From Armillaria gallica (lineage: Eukaryota; Basidiomycota; Agaricomycetes; Agaricales; Physalacriaceae), in NCBI GenBank assembly GCA_037576215.1, contig JBANDB010000014.1, forward strand, positions 2,294,001-2,358,000: a stretch of DNA of 64,000 bases. The letters are read 5' to 3'. Shown here piece by piece: positions 30,286-42,329 of the stretch. The stretch's first letter is position 1, and each line of letters begins with the position of its first letter. The translations under genes were made by a program, and so were the position numbers. The notes under the pieces are model-generated. The model worked only from the letters and a program-made list of their open reading frames with translations, was not told the DNA's origin and did no database searches.

Positions 30286-31109
30286 ATGTCTTCAATTGTC
30301 TTGCCGTCAAGAGGAAAGTGTATCCAGGTCATTGACAGCATCCAGAGTTGTCGGTGTCTATGGTTCTTTCCTCCTCAGTTGCCCCTACATGATCAGGTAG
30401 GCTCTTATTCGTGACTTTCATACCCATATTCTCGTGCTCACGATCTCCCAGAACATCTGCGGTCTGTGTGGACACGGGATTCACGTGCATGTCGACTACG
30501 TTTCGACGGTCATTCATCATTATTCCATGAATCAATGTGCTGCGTATGTCCAAAAGGTATGCCTCTCCCTGCTCCGCATAGCGTGTACAACTCATGCGGC
30601 CTATGTCATAGACGCCTCTGGTTCAGCGTTGCATGTGTGAAGCGCAGCTTTGTGACCACATCGCCACCGATAACCTGTACCGTTCTGCAGAGCCATGGAA
30701 GGCTTTGGATTATTTCCAGGGCAGCAATAACTTGAACAGCTATTCCCACAATGCCAGCAGTCCACTCGGCCCAAACACCACATACTTTTCCTCCACCGAT
30801 TCGGCCAACGCCAACGCAGATCTTATGTCAAACTCTCTGGCACTTATTTCCTCCCCTGGTTTCCACTGTCCATTCAGCCCTTCTGATGATGCGGGAAACA
30901 TGAACATTCCCATCACTCCCACACCCATTTCCTTTCCTATCAACAATGTTCCATCAGTCATCCAGCTGGACATCGCTCAGAACCGAGTTTATAGCTCAGA
31001 TGGTTATTTCGTTAACTCCTATGCTCAGCCAGACGGCGACATGACAAACAGGGGTTACGAATACCAGGATTATCTGAATGCGATGTACGGCATGAGGCAC
31101 GAGGCCTGA
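30286..31109 (+). CDS. CGHG Cys/His family protein, intact, 232 aa predicted
   Basis: Exons 30286-30396, 30452-30556 and 30627-31109; GT-AG introns of 55 and 70 nt in phase 0. The start MSSIVLPSRG is common to the subgroup. Exon 1 gives KC and CRC. Exon 2 gives CGLCGHGIHVHVDY and CAAYVQK. Exon 3 gives CMCEAQLCDH, NLYR, LDYF, then a long Ser/Asn/Pro tail ending with NAMYGM. All signature Cys and His are kept. The ancestral block it stands in was duplicated to 42.3-43.6 kb, where only a relic survives, and a second relic of this subgroup is at 24119. Function unknown; metal binding is inferred from Cys/His spacing only. Confidence 0.75.
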
Positions 31110-32122
31110 GGTCTGGTCGTGCACGTATACTTAGTTCATGCGTGACGATGGAACCTTTGTAAACACTCTCTTCTCATCTTTATCCTCCAACTGCTCTGAT
31201 GTTTTCATTTATGCTTTGCTCATCATTATGATCCTTGCTATTCTATTTCCTGTCCTTGTGCTCTCCTTTCCCTCATCCTCATCGTAATGTTTCTGTTTCA
31301 GGACAAAAATCACTGATGTCCTCGGCTCACTGCTCAGGCCAGAGGTGTATGATTTGTTGGCTTCACAATTTTTTTGTTTTTTCCTCGCTTTGTTTTTTTA
31401 CCCCCAGTTCTGCTTGGTATTGTATCCTGTTATCTGTCCATGAGACCCCGCTATGAATTCTTCCACTTTCACTTATGATAAATGTCTATTTCTTACTTTA
31501 GTTCCATTGCTGATTCTGTCGTCTGTTTGTCTGTAATGCCATGTGACTACTTTGGAATCTATGCGATTGCTGAATTCAAAGTAGGTGCAGCATGCTAGGA
31601 AATCAGACCCCTCACAGATGTATGTACAGGCGAGTAATTCACAACGGGTACCAGCAACGCTAAGCTGAGCCTGTTCATGTTGACCAGACATTAGTTCTCA
31701 GGTTCTCACCAGTAAAATCCACTAAGATAAGTAAATTTACTTCAATAAAACTCCATTATCCTTGTGCTACATCTTCTTTCTCTTCTTTACGCTTTGATCG
31801 CTGACTGACTTGACAGTCCTTGGGTTTGACCGTGTAGACCAACCTCTCGTATTACCTGCTTGCTGACCAGCACTAGCATCATTGTGCCTTCCTGCCGCTG
31901 CAGCTTCGTCCCGTGCCTCTCATTTGAGATCTCTCCATCAACCTTGTCGACAGACTTCGTAGTAGTCACAGTGCCTCTTGAGGGGACACATTCACCGGAG
32001 TTGTTGGTGTCATGTTCTGGAGGGTCGAAGTCAGCATAGTTCTTTTCTTTGAGACCGTCAAGAGGCCAGTTGACCTCATCCTCTGCTCCTTCATATATAG
32101 GCTGGTCTTCTAGTTGGAAGGG
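31110..32122. other. Intergenic between the family gene and the kinase relic
   Basis: Pyrimidine-rich plus strand to about 31450, probably the 3' UTR of the 30286 gene. Nothing else I can support. Confidence 0.4.
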
Positions 32123-33323
32123 TCAAACATCCATTATGGCTTCTGTAACTGCCTTGTTCAGCCCTCTGAAATACCATTTTTTGAACAGATTCACAAAGTG
32201 ATCGTATTGGGGAAGGTCTTTCTGAACTTCCGCAGATTTGTACGTGCTATTGAGGACCATGCGAGTGGGGCCGCTACGACCTGAAATTCATTAGGAAGAC
32301 ACGAGGTAATGTTGGTATATGCTGAAAATTGTGCTTCAAGAAAGCTGCTGCATCTCGGAGACCGATGTGGGAATAGGTTTTTGAAGTGTACCTTCTGTTT
32401 TCTCCGAGTATTCTGATCCCTTTTGGTTGTCAAAGTCTCTGTGGTAAACAACGAGTGAATGCCGATCCACCAAAGAGATTCCACATCATGATAGAAATTG
32501 TAAAGAAACGGTTGATGTGGCGCCACATCTTGCTTTCCCGAGGATTTTCTTGTTATTTTGGAAATGGTGATTGTTAAATACAAGGCCAACCATTGAGCAA
32601 TGACATATCACCTACCTCATTTTCACCTTCCCAAGTGTCCTTAAGCTTGTATATTCCTCAATTTCAGCATGGCCACATGCCAATTCAACCTGTGTTGTGA
32701 TACAAACCAGAAATCAGAACATACAGGAATAAGATAGTGCCTTACCGTGCGTTCATGCAGGCATGCCAGCGGCTTTCCGTACTGGGCAGAAAACTCATAA
32801 TTAACGACACGGGCACACCTGGATTCACACATAGTGGCCATCAGATATAACTGCCTGCTCTGGCCTTCAAAAAAAGCAGCTTACATTGGTCGGGTCTGTG
32901 TTATCGAAGTTGGGTTGCAATTCAGCAAGACCTTTGCCTCTTCGACAATAGCCATAGTGAGTGTTTCCAGACGTTCAAAGCAAATATTATCGTTTATTTT
33001 CATACATGGGTCGATAGGAAATAAAGTCCACTGTCTGTTTGGTTGAAGAGATCCATTGGTCCGTAGATGAGAGGCTATGGCCAATTTGCACTGAGCTAAG
33101 GACCTCAGGGAGGAAAGACTGCTGAAATGCATCTAAAGATACAGAAGACACATTGCAAACGTCATCCAGGATAAATTTTATATGTTCATTCATAGTAGAT
33201 CTGGCGTAGGTGCTGTTTTGGTGATGCAAGCGTGACGAGGGTGTTCTTGATTTCAACGGCAACAGCACAGGGTATTGAGAGATCAGACGCACATGAAGTA
33301 GTTGCCTGAGAGCTATCAGACAT
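32123..33323 (-). pseudogene. Decayed FunK1-type fungal protein kinase
   Basis: The minus strand holds pieces of the C-lobe and tail typical of the basidiomycete FunK1 kinases. YNFYHDVESLWWIGI (about 32458-32502) corresponds to the conserved YNPLHDLESLWWI stretch. Next comes RRKQKVHFKNLFP, then the family's terminal helices, with KDLPQYDHFVNLFKKW close to the stop at 32123. These last pieces lie in different frames, broken near 32240. Upstream, exons ending ACLHERT and starting VELACGHAEI join across a clean GT-AG intron. An N-terminal part with DAFQQSFLPE fits the FLP region of the family, but its frame is also interrupted. The glycine loop and the catalytic HRD and DFG motifs were not found. 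So: a pseudogene, identity moderately sure, exon borders approximate. Confidence 0.55.
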
Positions 33324-35424
33324 GGTGGACAACACTGTCAGGGCAAGCAGATGCTGAATAGAAGACCTTATATTATACCTGCAACTGAGAAGATGCAACC
33401 ACTACAGACAAGCTAGATGCACAAGCACGATGGGCAAAATAAACGCTTACAATGACCATTGACAATAGGTGTCACAGAGAGAGGGGGACTTCAGGATGGC
33501 AGGCCTGAAGCTTGAACCACGTCAAAGTTCGAATTGAAGCATAAGGTACATGATCAATGATTGCGGCCAGATCAAGACACATGGCAGCCGAGGATGGCCG
33601 ACTGTGACTATTGGTCCAGGTGGGCAACTGTGGACAACTGCTTGGCTGATATCACGGGAGATTTCGGGCTCCACATAAGTAGCATAGTCAGTTGGTCACC
33701 GTTGGGAGGTTCTTGCACATATTCACTTACCTGTAAATATGGAACCCATTCCTCGAGACTTAGCCATGGACCGTTTCAGAGATGCAAGTTCAAACCCCGC
33801 AGGGAGACAATATTCTTCACATCATAGAGATTAACAATGAAAACAGCTGAGGGCTGTATTGAAGAATAACTACTATAGAATGTATGTAACACATTTAATA
33901 GAGCATACTGTTACGAGTTGATGGCCTTGGCATATGCTGAGGATCAGCTAGCAGATCAGATGCGCTGCTGAGCGTTGCAGCAATCTCACGAGATAGAATG
34001 GAGACCACCATCGAAATTTCCCGTGTCAAAAATGGCAGTGTAGGTCTGATTATGGTTGTATTGCAGTGGAGGGTCTGGGATGCGGCAGCAAAGGGTAGGG
34101 GAGTTGTCATTGTAGTAGACAGTTTGTCAGAGAGAGGAACCGACCAAAGAACTGTGATCCCCCATGTCGAAACTGGGGGATAGGATCTGTCGAGAACTTG
34201 AGGTCGGTGGTAAAGCCCTATAATGGATTTAGGCAGGAGTGTGAGTGGTCATGTTGCTTGAAGCTCAATATTATTAGTTGGGCCATATGATCGATACCCT
34301 CATCGCTGCCATGGCCGTCAGCTGTTGGCACTCCAAACCTCATCATGCCCTCCTGCTCATAGTTGCCTTCCTCACTTCACATCCTGTGTGAGGCCACATA
34401 TCTGACCAAGGAAGATGTTGGATACATACTGGTACCGACGAACACTGCCGAAGTTAACTATTTAGCCTTTGTCTGCCCCGATAAGTATTCAGCAAGCAGT
34501 CATTGTGAAAGGTGGCTATCTTTTCAGAGAAATGGCAGGTCTAGATTTGACGAAGAGCTCTGAGCTGTCAGTGAATAGTGGCGAATGGACTTGGATAAGC
34601 TCTTCAAGATGAGAAAGATGGAGATCATTCCATCATTCACCTTGTCACACTCCAATGATCTGCGCCTCATCGGCCAATATTGTAGGACAACAAAACATCA
34701 TCAACATTGCAAAGCTGGTGATATTATTGATCGAAAGAGGCTAGTAGACGATGAGTGGGAGAGTCTGTGATCGTTGTCCATATTTTACCAGGTCCAGGAT
34801 GTGGCTTGAGTGCAGGATCCGACCTTCGACACCTTCATCATCATTGTCATCATCAGTTGGCACTATGGTGGAATACCTAATGAGCTGCATGAGCTGCTGT
34901 TTTGATTAGGCAAAAAAGTGAGGATAGTTGGAAGAATTCCGACACATGGTAGATGCCGGTGGTTATGCCGAGTACTTGCCGGTGATGAGGCTGGTGATGG
35001 GCACCCGTGAAACTGAGCACAGCCTAGCGTGAACACACACCAAACCCAACTCAACCCCACTAAACACACACACACACAATCTCCTTAAGTGCAGAGGGGA
35101 GCAAGGATTTTAATTCTACTTGCATGCTGACAGTATCCCAATCTCTCTCAGTGAGCTCGCTAGAATGATACGCGCAACAACATAGTATTTTCAAGCTAGT
35201 CTCAAATTCTCTAGCTCTTCAGAGCTTTTTACAAGAGAGCACGGTGAACCACGCAACCCTCGAGGCAAAATATATTTCAATAGCCGGAACACACAGATAC
35301 GCAGATCCGCAAGTTGACCAAGTTCAGTCAGTGAGCTCGCTAAGTACGACTCGCTGCTAGATCTAATCTATGCATGACGCTGCCTCTCTCTTAGTGGCTA
35401 AACCTGACTTCCAAACTTGTCACG
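33324..35424. other. Intergenic, no supported gene
   Basis: Short frames only. A CA microsatellite is at about 35060-35078. CAGTGAGCTCGCTA occurs twice (35149-35162, 35329-35342), with a diverged third copy near 35793, of unknown meaning. Confidence 0.35.
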
Positions 35425-36015
35425 ATGGAGGCCCTTGGCACTCCCACTCAAGTCTTAATTACTTTCAGAACTGTCCCCACAAGTCCTCACACACAGTGTG
35501 CTCGCCCTAACAATGGTGCCGCGAGGTCCAACTGTGCACACCTGTCACACTTTGTGCAACTGCTAGAACAACTCAAGCTGGCTGATTCCCTTGCAACTAC
35601 TCCTAGACCTACACAGAGGCCGACACAACACAAATTCTCTTTTTACACTGAACCAGAAAAGGAACAGAGCTCTTCTCTCAGATTTATCTCAGCAAACTCT
35701 CAAGATGGGCGCAGTGTCACTGCCCCGAATCTCTTTCTTGTCTCAAGTAAACTGAAGTTTTTATCCAAAATGTTTCTCTTGTTCTATTTCTCTGTGAGCT
35801 TGCTAAACTTGCGTTCTAGCCAAGACTCGAAGCTACTAACTCTTACACGCTGCAACAAGTCCAGATCCAAACTGAAACTTTATTACTGTATGTGGGGGGT
35901 AGGTATCTTGCTTTTACTACATGAAAATCTACTCTACTTATACTATGGAAGATTGATTGTTACAAACAGATTTTTAGTAATTTATTTCTTTTTCGGCCGG
36001 GTATCCCTTATCTGA
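35425..36015 (+). CDS. Unassigned ORF, 196 aa
   Basis: A continuous frame from ATG with polar, Thr/Ser/Pro-rich first 100 residues (including FVQLLEQLKLADSLA, a possible short amphipathic helix) and a second half full of Leu, Tyr and Phe that looks like translated AT-rich non-coding DNA. I recognise no family. The first half could be the start of a Gag-like or other element-borne protein, the second half read-through. No paralogue in the window. Confidence 0.25.
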   Translation: MEALGTPTQVLITFRTVPTSPHTQCARPNNGAARSNCAHLSHFVQLLEQLKLADSLATTPRPTQRPTQHKFSFYTEPEKEQSSSLRFISANSQDGRSVTAPNLFLVSSKLKFLSKMFLLFYFSVSLLNLRSSQDSKLLTLTRCNKSRSKLKLYYCMWGVGILLLLHENLLYLYYGRLIVTNRFLVIYFFFGRVSLI

Positions 36016-36282
36016 GTTAGCCCAGCACTCTAGGCAGCACGCCATTTTTTCCTCTTTTTAGTATCCTCAAAGGGCTAAGCGATGTCTACGTTGCTTGCCC
36101 TAGCAGCAGAGTAGCTCACGTGCATGCACTCAATAGCTGCTTAATCCTTGATCACCAATCACACTTCGTATTCGGCTTTCGGGTCTGCTCCGAAGGTGAC
36201 AGTGCCATGTTCTAGACTCGGTAACCAAGAAATGCCTCGGCTTTCCAGTCCGCTCGCTACTTCCATTGGCCGAAGCCTGTTT

Positions 36283-36759
36283 CTAGGCTATGCCTGGGTT
36301 TCTCTTGATTACCCCATGCCTGATATCATTTTTCCGGATCTCCAGGGACCACACATCATAGATTACAGACACGTCATTATCTAAATTAGCCTTGGCCTGC
36401 ATACAAGCACATCCCACTCCAGCTGAGTCCTCTATTGCAAACGGGTGGTTTGGCAATCTAGCTCGCCCTTCGGCCTTGTTGCCATGCATGTCCGTAAGGT
36501 ACAGTGCAATGACAAAGTCCTTATGTTTTAATCCCGTTGCTTCTTTTTCTGTTATAGAGCTCTCTACCTCGGTGACCTTGCTTCTTTGCATGCCACTTGC
36601 ACTGTCAGCCTGCTCGCGATGCCTCTGTATTGTTAAAGTGTAAGGTATGACATTTTGCAAAATTACACCCTTAGACATGCTGCGGGCATGACACTGGCTG
36701 ACAGACCTAAAGAGGCAGGATCTTGCTTTGTTTTTCCTGTGAGCTCCAAAGACACCCAT
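36283..36759 (-). CDS. Unassigned ORF, 158 codons
   Basis: An open frame of mixed, soluble-looking composition (segments such as DFVIALYLTDMHGNKAEG). Its first residues abut the repeat at 36763-36858. No intron signals I trust, no known motif and no paralogue here. It may be a fragment of a mobile element or an old gene. Confidence 0.22.
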   Translation of the reverse strand: MGVFGAHRKNKARSCLFRSVSQCHARSMSKGVILQNVIPYTLTIQRHREQADSASGMQRSKVTEVESSITEKEATGLKHKDFVIALYLTDMHGNKAEGRARLPNHPFAIEDSAGVGCACMQAKANLDNDVSVIYDVWSLEIRKNDIRHGVIKRNPGIA

Positions 36760-36762
36760 AAG

Positions 36763-36858
36763 GTTTCCAGATGAGCAGCGTGCCCAGATAGTCCTAGAGT
36801 CAGGCTAAAGGTCACAGAAATAGCAGTGGTGTATCACATGACCAGTGTGACTCTAACA
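36763..36858 (+). repeat. 96-bp dispersed repeat, CpG-depleted copy
   Basis: Starts GTTTCCAGATGAG and ends ACTCTAACA, about 80% alike to 38104-38200. Nearly all differences at CpG positions are C to T or G to A in this copy: GCGTGCCCAGAT here against GCGCGCCCGGAC there. Confidence 0.7.
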
Positions 36859-37541
36859 TCTGCTCTGCAAGGCAGCGATGAAGATAATAACACGTTCTGC
36901 AAAGCATGTCAGCGATGCTGCTGCAGGTCCAAGGGTTCCAACATTCACGCATGACTTAGAACAAGGACCTGGCGATACACAGGCGGTAGACGATAAAGCA
37001 GGTGCCAGCAAGGCAAGCAAGACAAAGAAATGACAATTATGTGAAGAGGAACGATGAGGACGATGAGAAGCCGATGCTGTCAGTGCGAGGAATGGAAACA
37101 GGAGGATGGCATAATTTCCCAGGGGGGGGGGTTATATAGGCGCAGCAAAGCGGGAAAGAAAAAAAACAATATTTATCCGGTAGCATTTTCTTCACCGTTA
37201 CACGTGTATTTTGCGCCGATGTCGTCTTCCCTTTTCTGGATGATCGGGTTGCCATTAAGTTTTTCTCACATCGGGTTTCCCTTTCTAGGCCAGTTCCTGG
37301 CCCAAGTTACTGCAGTTTAGGCTCGATTCTTCTTGATTACATCCAAACCCAGTTCCGTAATTGGCGCTCGGAAGCGCTTTCGCTAATTCAGCCCGCATTC
37401 ATGCCTGCCATTGAACCTATCATAACAAGCTGACATGGCCCTTGTCTCTCGGATTGGCCATATCCATTTGGCAGGCCTTTATATACTGACCATTGCAGGG
37501 CGGAATAGTCAATAAATACAATACTTGTTCTCCAGCAACTA
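36859..37541. other. Intergenic, no supported gene
   Basis: A run of nine G at about 37123-37131 and otherwise unremarkable sequence with short frames. Confidence 0.4.
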
Positions 37542-37816
37542 CTGTAGCTCCGTGTATGGAAGCAACGTAAGGCGTAAGGGGGGGTCCGTTGTGTTGCCTA
37601 TTATCAACACCATAAGGCGTAAGGAGGGGCCGGTTGCTTAGGTTGGACAAGTCCAAAATTCTCAGTATGTGACTGGTGACTCAAAAAATTCGTTCCCTGC
37701 GGGGCGGTTGCTTAATTTAGGCAACGTAAGGGGTAAGACTCCCCCGGTTGCATGAGTAGTATGAATTAGTCAGCGTAAGGTGTCCTCCAAAGTTGCTTCC
37801 ATACACGGAGCTACAG
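37542..37816. mobile_element. Tc1/mariner-type MITE, 275 bp, TA target
   Basis: The ends CTGTAGCTCCGTGTATGGAA are exact inverted copies for at least 25 bp. A TA dinucleotide lies outside on both sides (37540-37541, 37817-37818), the target duplication of Tc1/mariner elements. The inside is non-coding, with four or more degenerate GTAAGGxGTAAG / GGTTGCTTA repeats. Confidence 0.8.
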
Positions 37817-38103
37817 TAATTTGCTCGGAGGCAGATCTGGCCCAATTCGCGTACCGTTACCTTGTCAACCACATTGCTGCTTGAAAGTTACATTGAGCGG
37901 GGAATGTCCTTCCGAGGCACAAGGGTAAGACCGGTCAGGAAGCGCTGTATATTATTTTTTATCGCCCAAACGTGGCGGCATTCTCTACTGAAGGGATGCA
38001 GATTTAAATGGGATGTCGGACGCCGAGCAACAATACATTTTATTCATTGCATTGCCACAATATACCGTTGCCAGCCTCTCAAATGTCCAGATTCGCCCGT
38101 AAC

Positions 38104-38200
38104 GTTTCCAGATGAGAGCGCGCCCGGACAGTCCTAGAGCGTGAGGCGAGGGTCGCGGAAATAGCAGTGGCGTATCACGTGACCTAGTGTAACTCTAACA
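38104..38200 (+). repeat. 97-bp dispersed repeat, CpG-rich copy
   Basis: Partner of 36763-36858 in direct orientation. Keeps about nine CpG sites and an intact CACGTG box (TCACGTGAC), which reads TCACATGAC in the other copy. A plus-strand frame of 71 codons follows at 38206; I see no support for it. Confidence 0.7.
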
Positions 38201-38499
38201 TTCCTTTGAAGTACTCCCAAGATACAAGCACGTCCGACTCGATGCCGGCTCATCTGTGGCCTGTCGACCAACCTTTCGATATATGTAGTGCTTTCAATCG
38301 CCTGTTACAGGATGAGCAAGTCGGTCTTCTAACCCTCTCCAATGGAAGCCCGAGACTCACTTACGCTACCATGTCAAGGTGTCAACCCCCCTTGCTGCGA
38401 TCCTTGCCCTCGCGGAATTAATGGAAAATTTTTCTGGTGCGTACTCAAAGGGCCTTTAAGGTCTAACGTTTCCTCGATTTCGATATCTCAGCGGGGACC

Positions 38500-40247
38500 A
38501 TATTTGAATTGATGAATTAACTCGAAGCCGGTACCGAGAATCTCAAGATACAGTCGTCAAAATTGCATCAGCTTGAATGTGGGTTGCGAGCTGTTCATTG
38601 AGTCTGTCACTTTGTTCCCTCACGATGCATCCGTAAGCGTTCCTTTTCAATTCATTTTACTCCGTTCTTACCAGGGGCGTTCATCAAAGTTTCTCAGAGC
38701 TCAAGACCGAATTGATACGGCAAGGGCATCAGTACGTCACCCAGGCGCTTAGTTATCGCGCAGAGCTTGCCTTCGACTTTCTAAGGGATGATTCGGCGGT
38801 TGGTCCTTTTCCTATCAGGAACACTCTTCTGTGATGACATCTCGTCCGACAAGATACTCACACATTCGTATTCGAGAGTCGTGATAGCGAATATCAGGTA
38901 ATAGAATGGCCCATCAATAATACGGTCCATCATCAGCTCATATTTAGCATCGTAGTCTTCGTTACAGAGGCAAGACCCCGTGGCCAAGGTACGTTGATGC
39001 TTTCTCCGGCTTTTTGCCAACGTCTTATATCTATCATGGTCTTATTAACCTAACGGCTACCGGGATTCCTACAACTGTGATTCTTGATTCTGTAGTTGCA
39101 TAATGCATGGACATATATTTGTTCTCGTTGGATCCGAAGCTGTGGTAGAGAGTGGCGGAGTCATTAATGCTCATTGCTGTCGGCAGCAACCAGATAACAA
39201 TCATTGCAAAAGCCGCGAATAAACCCTTTTACGCTCTAGCAGAAAGGTACCATGTGACGACCGGAAAACCTGTTCGCTATACTTCTGACGTATCTTACAC
39301 AGCTCTAAGTTCCACCGGCTGTTCCCATTGTCGCAATATGATCTGCCAAGTCATACTCCGGACCTACTATCCTTCTCTCTACCTAAAGGGCGACACCTTC
39401 GCAACTCCTCCGTTAATCCGTCTCCGAAACCGTCTTCTGTCTCCGGCGGATCAACTTTGGAGTCATTCCTCGAAGATGCCTCGGACCCTGCCGCAAAGGT
39501 CAAAATCAGTCAAGAACAAATCCCCCGAAATAATCCAAGTGTAGACTACACCAGGTCTGTCGCCTAGTCTTCCGATTTTTTCCTTTGTTAACAGGATCAC
39601 TTAGACCCGATCTCATCTCTTTGGTTTTCTCGGATGTAGGCAGCTTGATTCCGGAGGGAGTAAGTCAGTACCTTGTCGGGACGTTCGCAGGGTGATCGGA
39701 TATAATTTCGATTTCTTTGCTGGCCGTTCTGGACTCTCTGATTGAGTAAATGACTGCCTTCTGAATGCGGGTCATTGTCTACAGTAGGTGCCATACTTGC
39801 CTTTGGGAAAGATCACGAGTGCAAATTCGAAGTGATGCCTGTAGCATTGGGGGTGGTCCTTTGGCCCCTTGGGTATTAGCCGTCGATTAGACGAAATCGG
39901 CGGTTGACAAAAAACAAACAATACTTGAGGTAAAGAATTATAGTAACGGATTGCCACTTTGATTAGTCGACGTCGGGTACCTGTTTCGTTCTGTTAAGAC
40001 ATGCGGAAACCATAAGAACTCTGAATGCGTGGACCGACATCTTGTATTAACTTTTTAGCAGGGTGAAACTGACGCCACCACTTGCAATCGAAGACGAAGG
40101 TAGCAAGAAGCACGTACCCGATGGTCGGACGGATCTCGACTGCAGGTGCGGTTCTTCTTAACGAGTACTCAAAGTTCTTTTGATTTCGCGGGCCGAGAGT
40201 GATCAGAGCCCAATCGGTGTCCTTATTTTACTTTTTGGTTTGAGGGC
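38500..40247 (+). repeat. Direct duplication block upstream of the 40331 gene, first copy
   Basis: Matches 44930-46402 in order: for example TACGGCAAGGGCATCAG near 38717 and 45118, and the stretch leading into both TATA boxes. Inside, a plus frame around 38688-38832 (HQSFSELKTELIRQG...) and another at 39328-39567 read like exon remnants, but both are broken in the second copy. I cannot name the product. An inactive gene that accompanied the family gene is the simplest reading. Confidence 0.55.
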
Positions 40248-40255
40248 TATATAAG
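40248..40255 (+). promoter_or_regulatory. TATA box of the 40331 gene
   Basis: TATATAAG, 83 nt upstream of the ATG. The paralogous gene at 46445 has TATATAAA in the same sequence context (GGCTATATAA). Confidence 0.65.
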
Positions 40256-40330
40256 TTCGACCGTCCAGACCTTTACTTTGAATCAACGCCTCACCTTCAT
40301 TTTTACAAGACTTTTAAAATCGCCTCGCGC

Positions 40331-41116
40331 ATGTCTCCAACGATCTCACCTCCCAGAGCACGATGCACCGATGTTATTGACGGGACTGTAACCTGTCATT
40401 GTCCGTGTTTTAATGCTCCTTCGTTGCCATCCCTAGATCAGGTAGGCCCTGTTTCTATACGACAGATACACTCATGTAACGCCTTGGTTCTCTCAGTTCA
40501 ACTGCGTCTGCGGACATGGCATTCATGCCCACGTCGACTACGAATCGAAGGTCGTCTTTCATAACCCCACCACTCACTGTGCGGCTTATGCCCAAAAGGT
40601 GCCCATTACCGGTCTGCATTAGTCTGCTTGATACTCACGTTATTCGCGTTGAAGGCTCATAAATCCCATGCGTGTACTTGCACCGTACAGCTTATTGACC
40701 ATGAGCCCATCGTGAACGCGTATCGTTCAATCGCTCTGTTCCATAGTCAGGCTCTCATCGCGAGCAGTCTCAACACCATCACCCCTTCTAATGCCGACAT
40801 GACCGGACCTTCCAGCGACACTGGCACCTTTGTTGTTACTTCGACACCCATTCCCTCCTTCAATGTTAACCCTTCCATCGACACCAATTCCATGCTCTTT
40901 GCTCCTGTACCTGCTCCCTCTCATTCCAACAGTGTCTTCCGTTTCTCCCAGAGCGAAGCATACGCTTCTGTTTATCACCAGCAATCAGACGACGCGTCCT
41001 TGGTCCATGACTTGGCTGGCAGCCCCGCCGTCCATCACGCGCCGGAGGGTTATAATGACTACCAAGGTCATTCATTTGGGATGGATGGTGCACCATCTAC
41101 TGGCCCGTATGCCTAA
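40331..41116 (+). CDS. CGHG Cys/His family protein, intact, 224 aa predicted
   Basis: Exons 40331-40441, 40497-40598 and 40655-41116; introns of 55 and 56 nt in phase 0, the second ending with a plain AAG acceptor. Exon 1 MSPTISPPRARC then CHCPC. Exon 2 FNCVCGHGIHAHVDY, HCAAYAQK; here the first pair is CxC, one residue shorter than the CxxC subgroup. Exon 3 ACTCTVQLIDHEPIVNAYR, followed by a Ser/Thr/Pro/Asn tail. The usual NAMY end is not obvious; the tail finishes FGMDGAPSTGPYA. It shares upstream sequence with the 46445 gene (duplicated block) but its coding part is well diverged. Function unknown. Confidence 0.72.
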
Positions 41117-42329
41117 GCAAAGTACGCCTAATTGTCCCTCGTACCAGTTCTTCCCTTTCATTTCATCGTTGCTTCTTTTGTTTTCACACTAGCCCTAGGA
41201 TCCCATCCCTTCAACCACCTGTTTGGTTATCCTTTCTTTTTGTTGTATTACTATCTGGAAACTATCAAAGCTGGAACGGATTTACGGATTGTCTGTGCTT
41301 CTTGGATGCATTCATATTCCTTCACTTCGTGCTTTGATATCTGTACAAATACTGCTTTGAATGTTGTCTGTATGAACGTATTGGATTTTATATTATCATA
41401 TCGACTTTACTAGGAAACTGAACGTCGGAAAACTCGGGTTCAGATAAGCACATCGTAGCATTGGAGAAGAGATGGAAAAGGAATCCTATTCCAACCATAG
41501 TTGGACCGCAGAACATCCAATCAAGCAGATGTACTTTCTGATTGCAAGGCGAAGGCCATCACTCCGGTCTTCCAATAACTATCAGCAAAGTTCGATCTGA
41601 TCAAGAACCTAATGATATTTGCTAGTAAGAAAAACGAGAGTGCTAAATGCAAAGCGTTACCAGCTGCTGTCCTCATCGGCTCGAAGGGCCTCGCCTCGCC
41701 TGAGTCATGTTGAGCCGCCCACCTTCCCACGCAGAAAGGCGAAAGGGCCGTCGCAGCCGATCGGCAGGGCTTCGTTTTTCTGCATCCGTCCCGCCATCTG
41801 GTTGGTCTCCGTGCGGCCTTTCGTTTTCTCTTTTCATCCTTCGCCTCTGTGTTCCTTCAGTACGTGTTCCTGATCTTCATCGATCGATCGAAGAATAGAG
41901 TATTGCAATTGCAAGAATTAAGGAACGAGATCCGAGCGAAGATGGACGACTCGATCAGGATTAAGCTTCGAGCTTCCTTTCGACTCTCCTGTCCGACGTT
42001 CTTCCACGGTCGATGCAAACGGAACTTCGGACTTCCTGGGACAAAGATGATATGCATGGTCCTGGGTCCTGATAGGCCGTCTACGGATTATGGAGATTCA
42101 AGCGGCCGATTATACGACATACAACGGGGATCGAAGAGAAACGGGTTCCATCTTGGAGTCTCGAGGACATGCAGATGCGAGCACGAACATGCGTGTGCAC
42201 GCATGAATGTGAAATATCTGAGAATGCATTGAAGAAACATACGAACGCCGCGCTGAAAATCTGCAGAACTTCGAACTACCCTGGCGGGAGTGAGAAGAAT
42301 GGAGCGGGTAGGCCAGGGATCTTAATAGA
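41117..42329. other. 3' flank of the 40331 gene, no supported gene
   Basis: AT- and pyrimidine-rich to about 41400 (likely 3' UTR). Later short frames (41849-42232 plus, among others) have no motif. Confidence 0.35.

Noticed and set aside
37123..37131. Run of nine G as a possible quadruplex or control site
   Set aside because: A single run cannot form an intramolecular quadruplex and no further G runs lie close by.
36763..38200. The two 97-bp repeats as LTRs of a small element
   Set aside because: They do not begin TG and end CA, have no matching target duplication, and the interior has no element genes.
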